A stretch of DNA of 64,000 nt from Candidatus Sumerlaea chitinivorans (GTDB lineage Bacteria > Sumerlaeota > Sumerlaeia > Sumerlaeales > Sumerlaeaceae): assembly GCA_003290465.1 (NCBI GenBank), contig CP030759.1, positions 722,672 through 786,671 of the forward strand, read 5' to 3'. Positions 63,012-64,000 of this stretch are shown in pieces; the stretch's first letter is position 1; each line of letters starts with the position of its first letter. The notes below the pieces were generated by a model. The model saw only the letters and a list, made by a program, of their open reading frames with translations. It had not been told where the DNA came from and did no database searches. The position numbers and the translations under genes are program-made.

Positions 63012-64000
63012 CTAACGGCGGGTTACGTCTGTCGACAGTGAGAAGCTTGGGCGCAGTGATTGTTCAAGGCGTGTGCTTAGCGCTCCTCCCTTGCGGCAAT
63101 ACAAGCGGAATTTTGGATCACTGGATTCCAAAAGCGGGTGAGCGGCGTAATTGTTATTGAACCACTGGACGATAGGATGTGAGGCCGGGGCTGGATTGTC
63201 GAGCATGTTGATCACCAGCAATTCAGGATGTGTGCGCTCAAGTTGGTGCAGAGTTCGTTGGGAGAGAGTCTGAGTCGTTGGGCCATATAAAAGAGGAATG
63301 ACAAAGAATACGCCAGTGGGCGGACGTTTAGAGGATGCCTCATATAGGGTCGGGGTATTCCCCCAAACGAAAAAGGTCTCTGTTGGTGTGAGGATGCGGG
63401 CTATGCGTTTTCCAAGTGTTTCTTCATTCACAAAACAGGGACCATACTTCCGGAGGGACCACTCGACAGGTGAGTGGAGCAAATCAGCACCGAAGGTGCA
63501 TGCCCGCCAAATTGTTAACACGATTAACGCCCCCACCCACACGGCTCCTACTTCTTTACTCAGAGAGCGGCGCAGTCTCACACCTGCCACTGGCAGGAGA
63601 ATTGCAAGCCATGGAAGCCAGAGTTGGTAGTAGTGTGGATACCACCTGCCCGGTAAGCCAATCACCGAAGGCAATAGCGCCACTATGCACACGATGTGCC
63701 AGATTGAGTGGCTCCGCCTTTTGGCCATTAGTACCGAGCACGCAACCGCCGCTGCGAGGACCCAAGGGATCAAATCGCGCATCTCGACCGGAAGAAGATT
63801 CACTGGCAGATATGCTTCGAAGATATTCTGCAGTGGATTCTGGGCATACCATCGATTCCAGCGGAACATAATCTGGAGAAATTCGGACAACGAATTTTGA
63901 AAGTAGAGTACCGTGATTGCGGCAGCTATGGGCAATGCCACTCCAGCGCTGAACACAAGAATCGTTTGCAGCCAACTCCATCGTAAACGATTCGCGGCCA
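63012..64000 (-). CDS. Polytopic membrane protein, GT39-like, N-terminus cut by window edge
   Basis: The frame stays open from 63012 to the right edge, so the gene begins outside; the GTG at 63956 is only an internal possibility. About 330 residues are visible. The proximal part has several transmembrane helices with FRWNRWYAQNPLQNIFEAYL between the first two, a feature of the dolichyl-/polyprenyl-phosphate mannosyltransferase (GT39) fold. The C-terminal part is soluble and mixed (KRIARILTPTETFFVWGNTP and following), with no motif that I can name. It lies upstream of the GT2 gene on the same strand, so both probably serve a surface glycan. Confidence 0.6.
   Translation of the reverse strand, partial: AANRLRWSWLQTILVFSAGVALPIAAAITVLYFQNSLSEFLQIMFRWNRWYAQNPLQNIFEAYLPVNLLPVEMRDLIPWVLAAAVACSVLMAKRRSHSIWHIVCIVALLPSVIGLPGRWYPHYYQLWLPWLAILLPVAGVRLRRSLSKEVGAVWVGALIVLTIWRACTFGADLLHSPVEWSLRKYGPCFVNEETLGKRIARILTPTETFFVWGNTPTLYEASSKRPPTGVFFVIPLLYGPTTQTLSQRTLHQLERTHPELLVINMLDNPAPASHPIVQWFNNNYAAHPLLESSDPKFRLYCRKGGALSTRLEQSLRPSFSLSTDVTRR

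Overview
This is a gene-dense bacterial chromosome segment of moderate GC content. It carries housekeeping genes on both strands, and I see no rRNA, tRNA, CRISPR array, transposase, integrase or phage gene. A TolC-type outer-membrane protein, a small lipobox protein, murG, alr, plsY/plsC/pgsA and several glycan-assembly genes point to a Gram-negative (diderm) heterotroph. The glycine cleavage P protein is split into two subunits, glycyl-tRNA synthetase is the single-chain type, and several secreted or regulatory proteins have unusual architectures. These traits fit a little-studied lineage, perhaps a candidate phylum of the Sumerlaeota/PVC/FCB type, but that placement is inference: there is no marker RNA in the window.

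Layout. 1-3.7 kb (minus): a TolC-like protein running off the left edge, a secreted protein of unknown function just upstream of it, and an EEP-family hydrolase. 3.7-7.6 kb (plus): moeA, xseB, dxs. 7.6-8.9 kb: strong hairpins and an orphan secreted protein. 9.2-10.7 kb: glycyl-tRNA synthetase. 10.9-17.9 kb: a glycan/polysaccharide-type group (FkbM methyltransferase, flippase, FAD-dependent mutase-like oxidoreductase, glycosyltransferase) with proA and a TPR protein in between. 18.0-22.3 kb: gcvT-gcvH-gcvPA-gcvPB, every junction overlapping. 22.4-27.2 kb: a metallophosphoesterase/beta-propeller fusion, ruvX, a potassium-channel/RCK protein, and a BMP-family binding protein with a recognisable promoter. 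27.5-30.8 kb (minus): an IscU-like protein, a thioredoxin-fold ferredoxin and a GH31 alpha-glucosidase, linked by 4-bp overlaps. 31-35.5 kb: a TPR membrane protein, recD2, a small membrane protein and an HNH nuclease. 35.5-41.8 kb (minus): tyrS, a siroheme nitrite/sulfite reductase, a two-SIS-domain protein resembling the animal glucokinase regulatory protein, and an M23 peptidase. 42-53.5 kb: envelope and housekeeping genes (WecA/MraY-type transferase, plsC, M17 aminopeptidase, double-HhH protein, alr, pgsA, rsmD, trmB, prs, thrB, murG). 53.5-64 kb: a 400-bp non-coding stretch, a HydG/ThiH-like radical SAM enzyme, an ABC-F ATPase, a cupin, priA, plsY-gpsA, and a second glycan group running off the right edge.

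No complete new multi-gene system stands out. The items most worth a second look are the GKRP-like double-SIS protein, the radical SAM enzyme with the long non-coding stretch before it, the IscU-like protein lacking its third cysteine beside an unusual ferredoxin, the exported metallophosphoesterase/beta-propeller fusion, and a 34-codon ORF apparently coupled to a glycosyltransferase.
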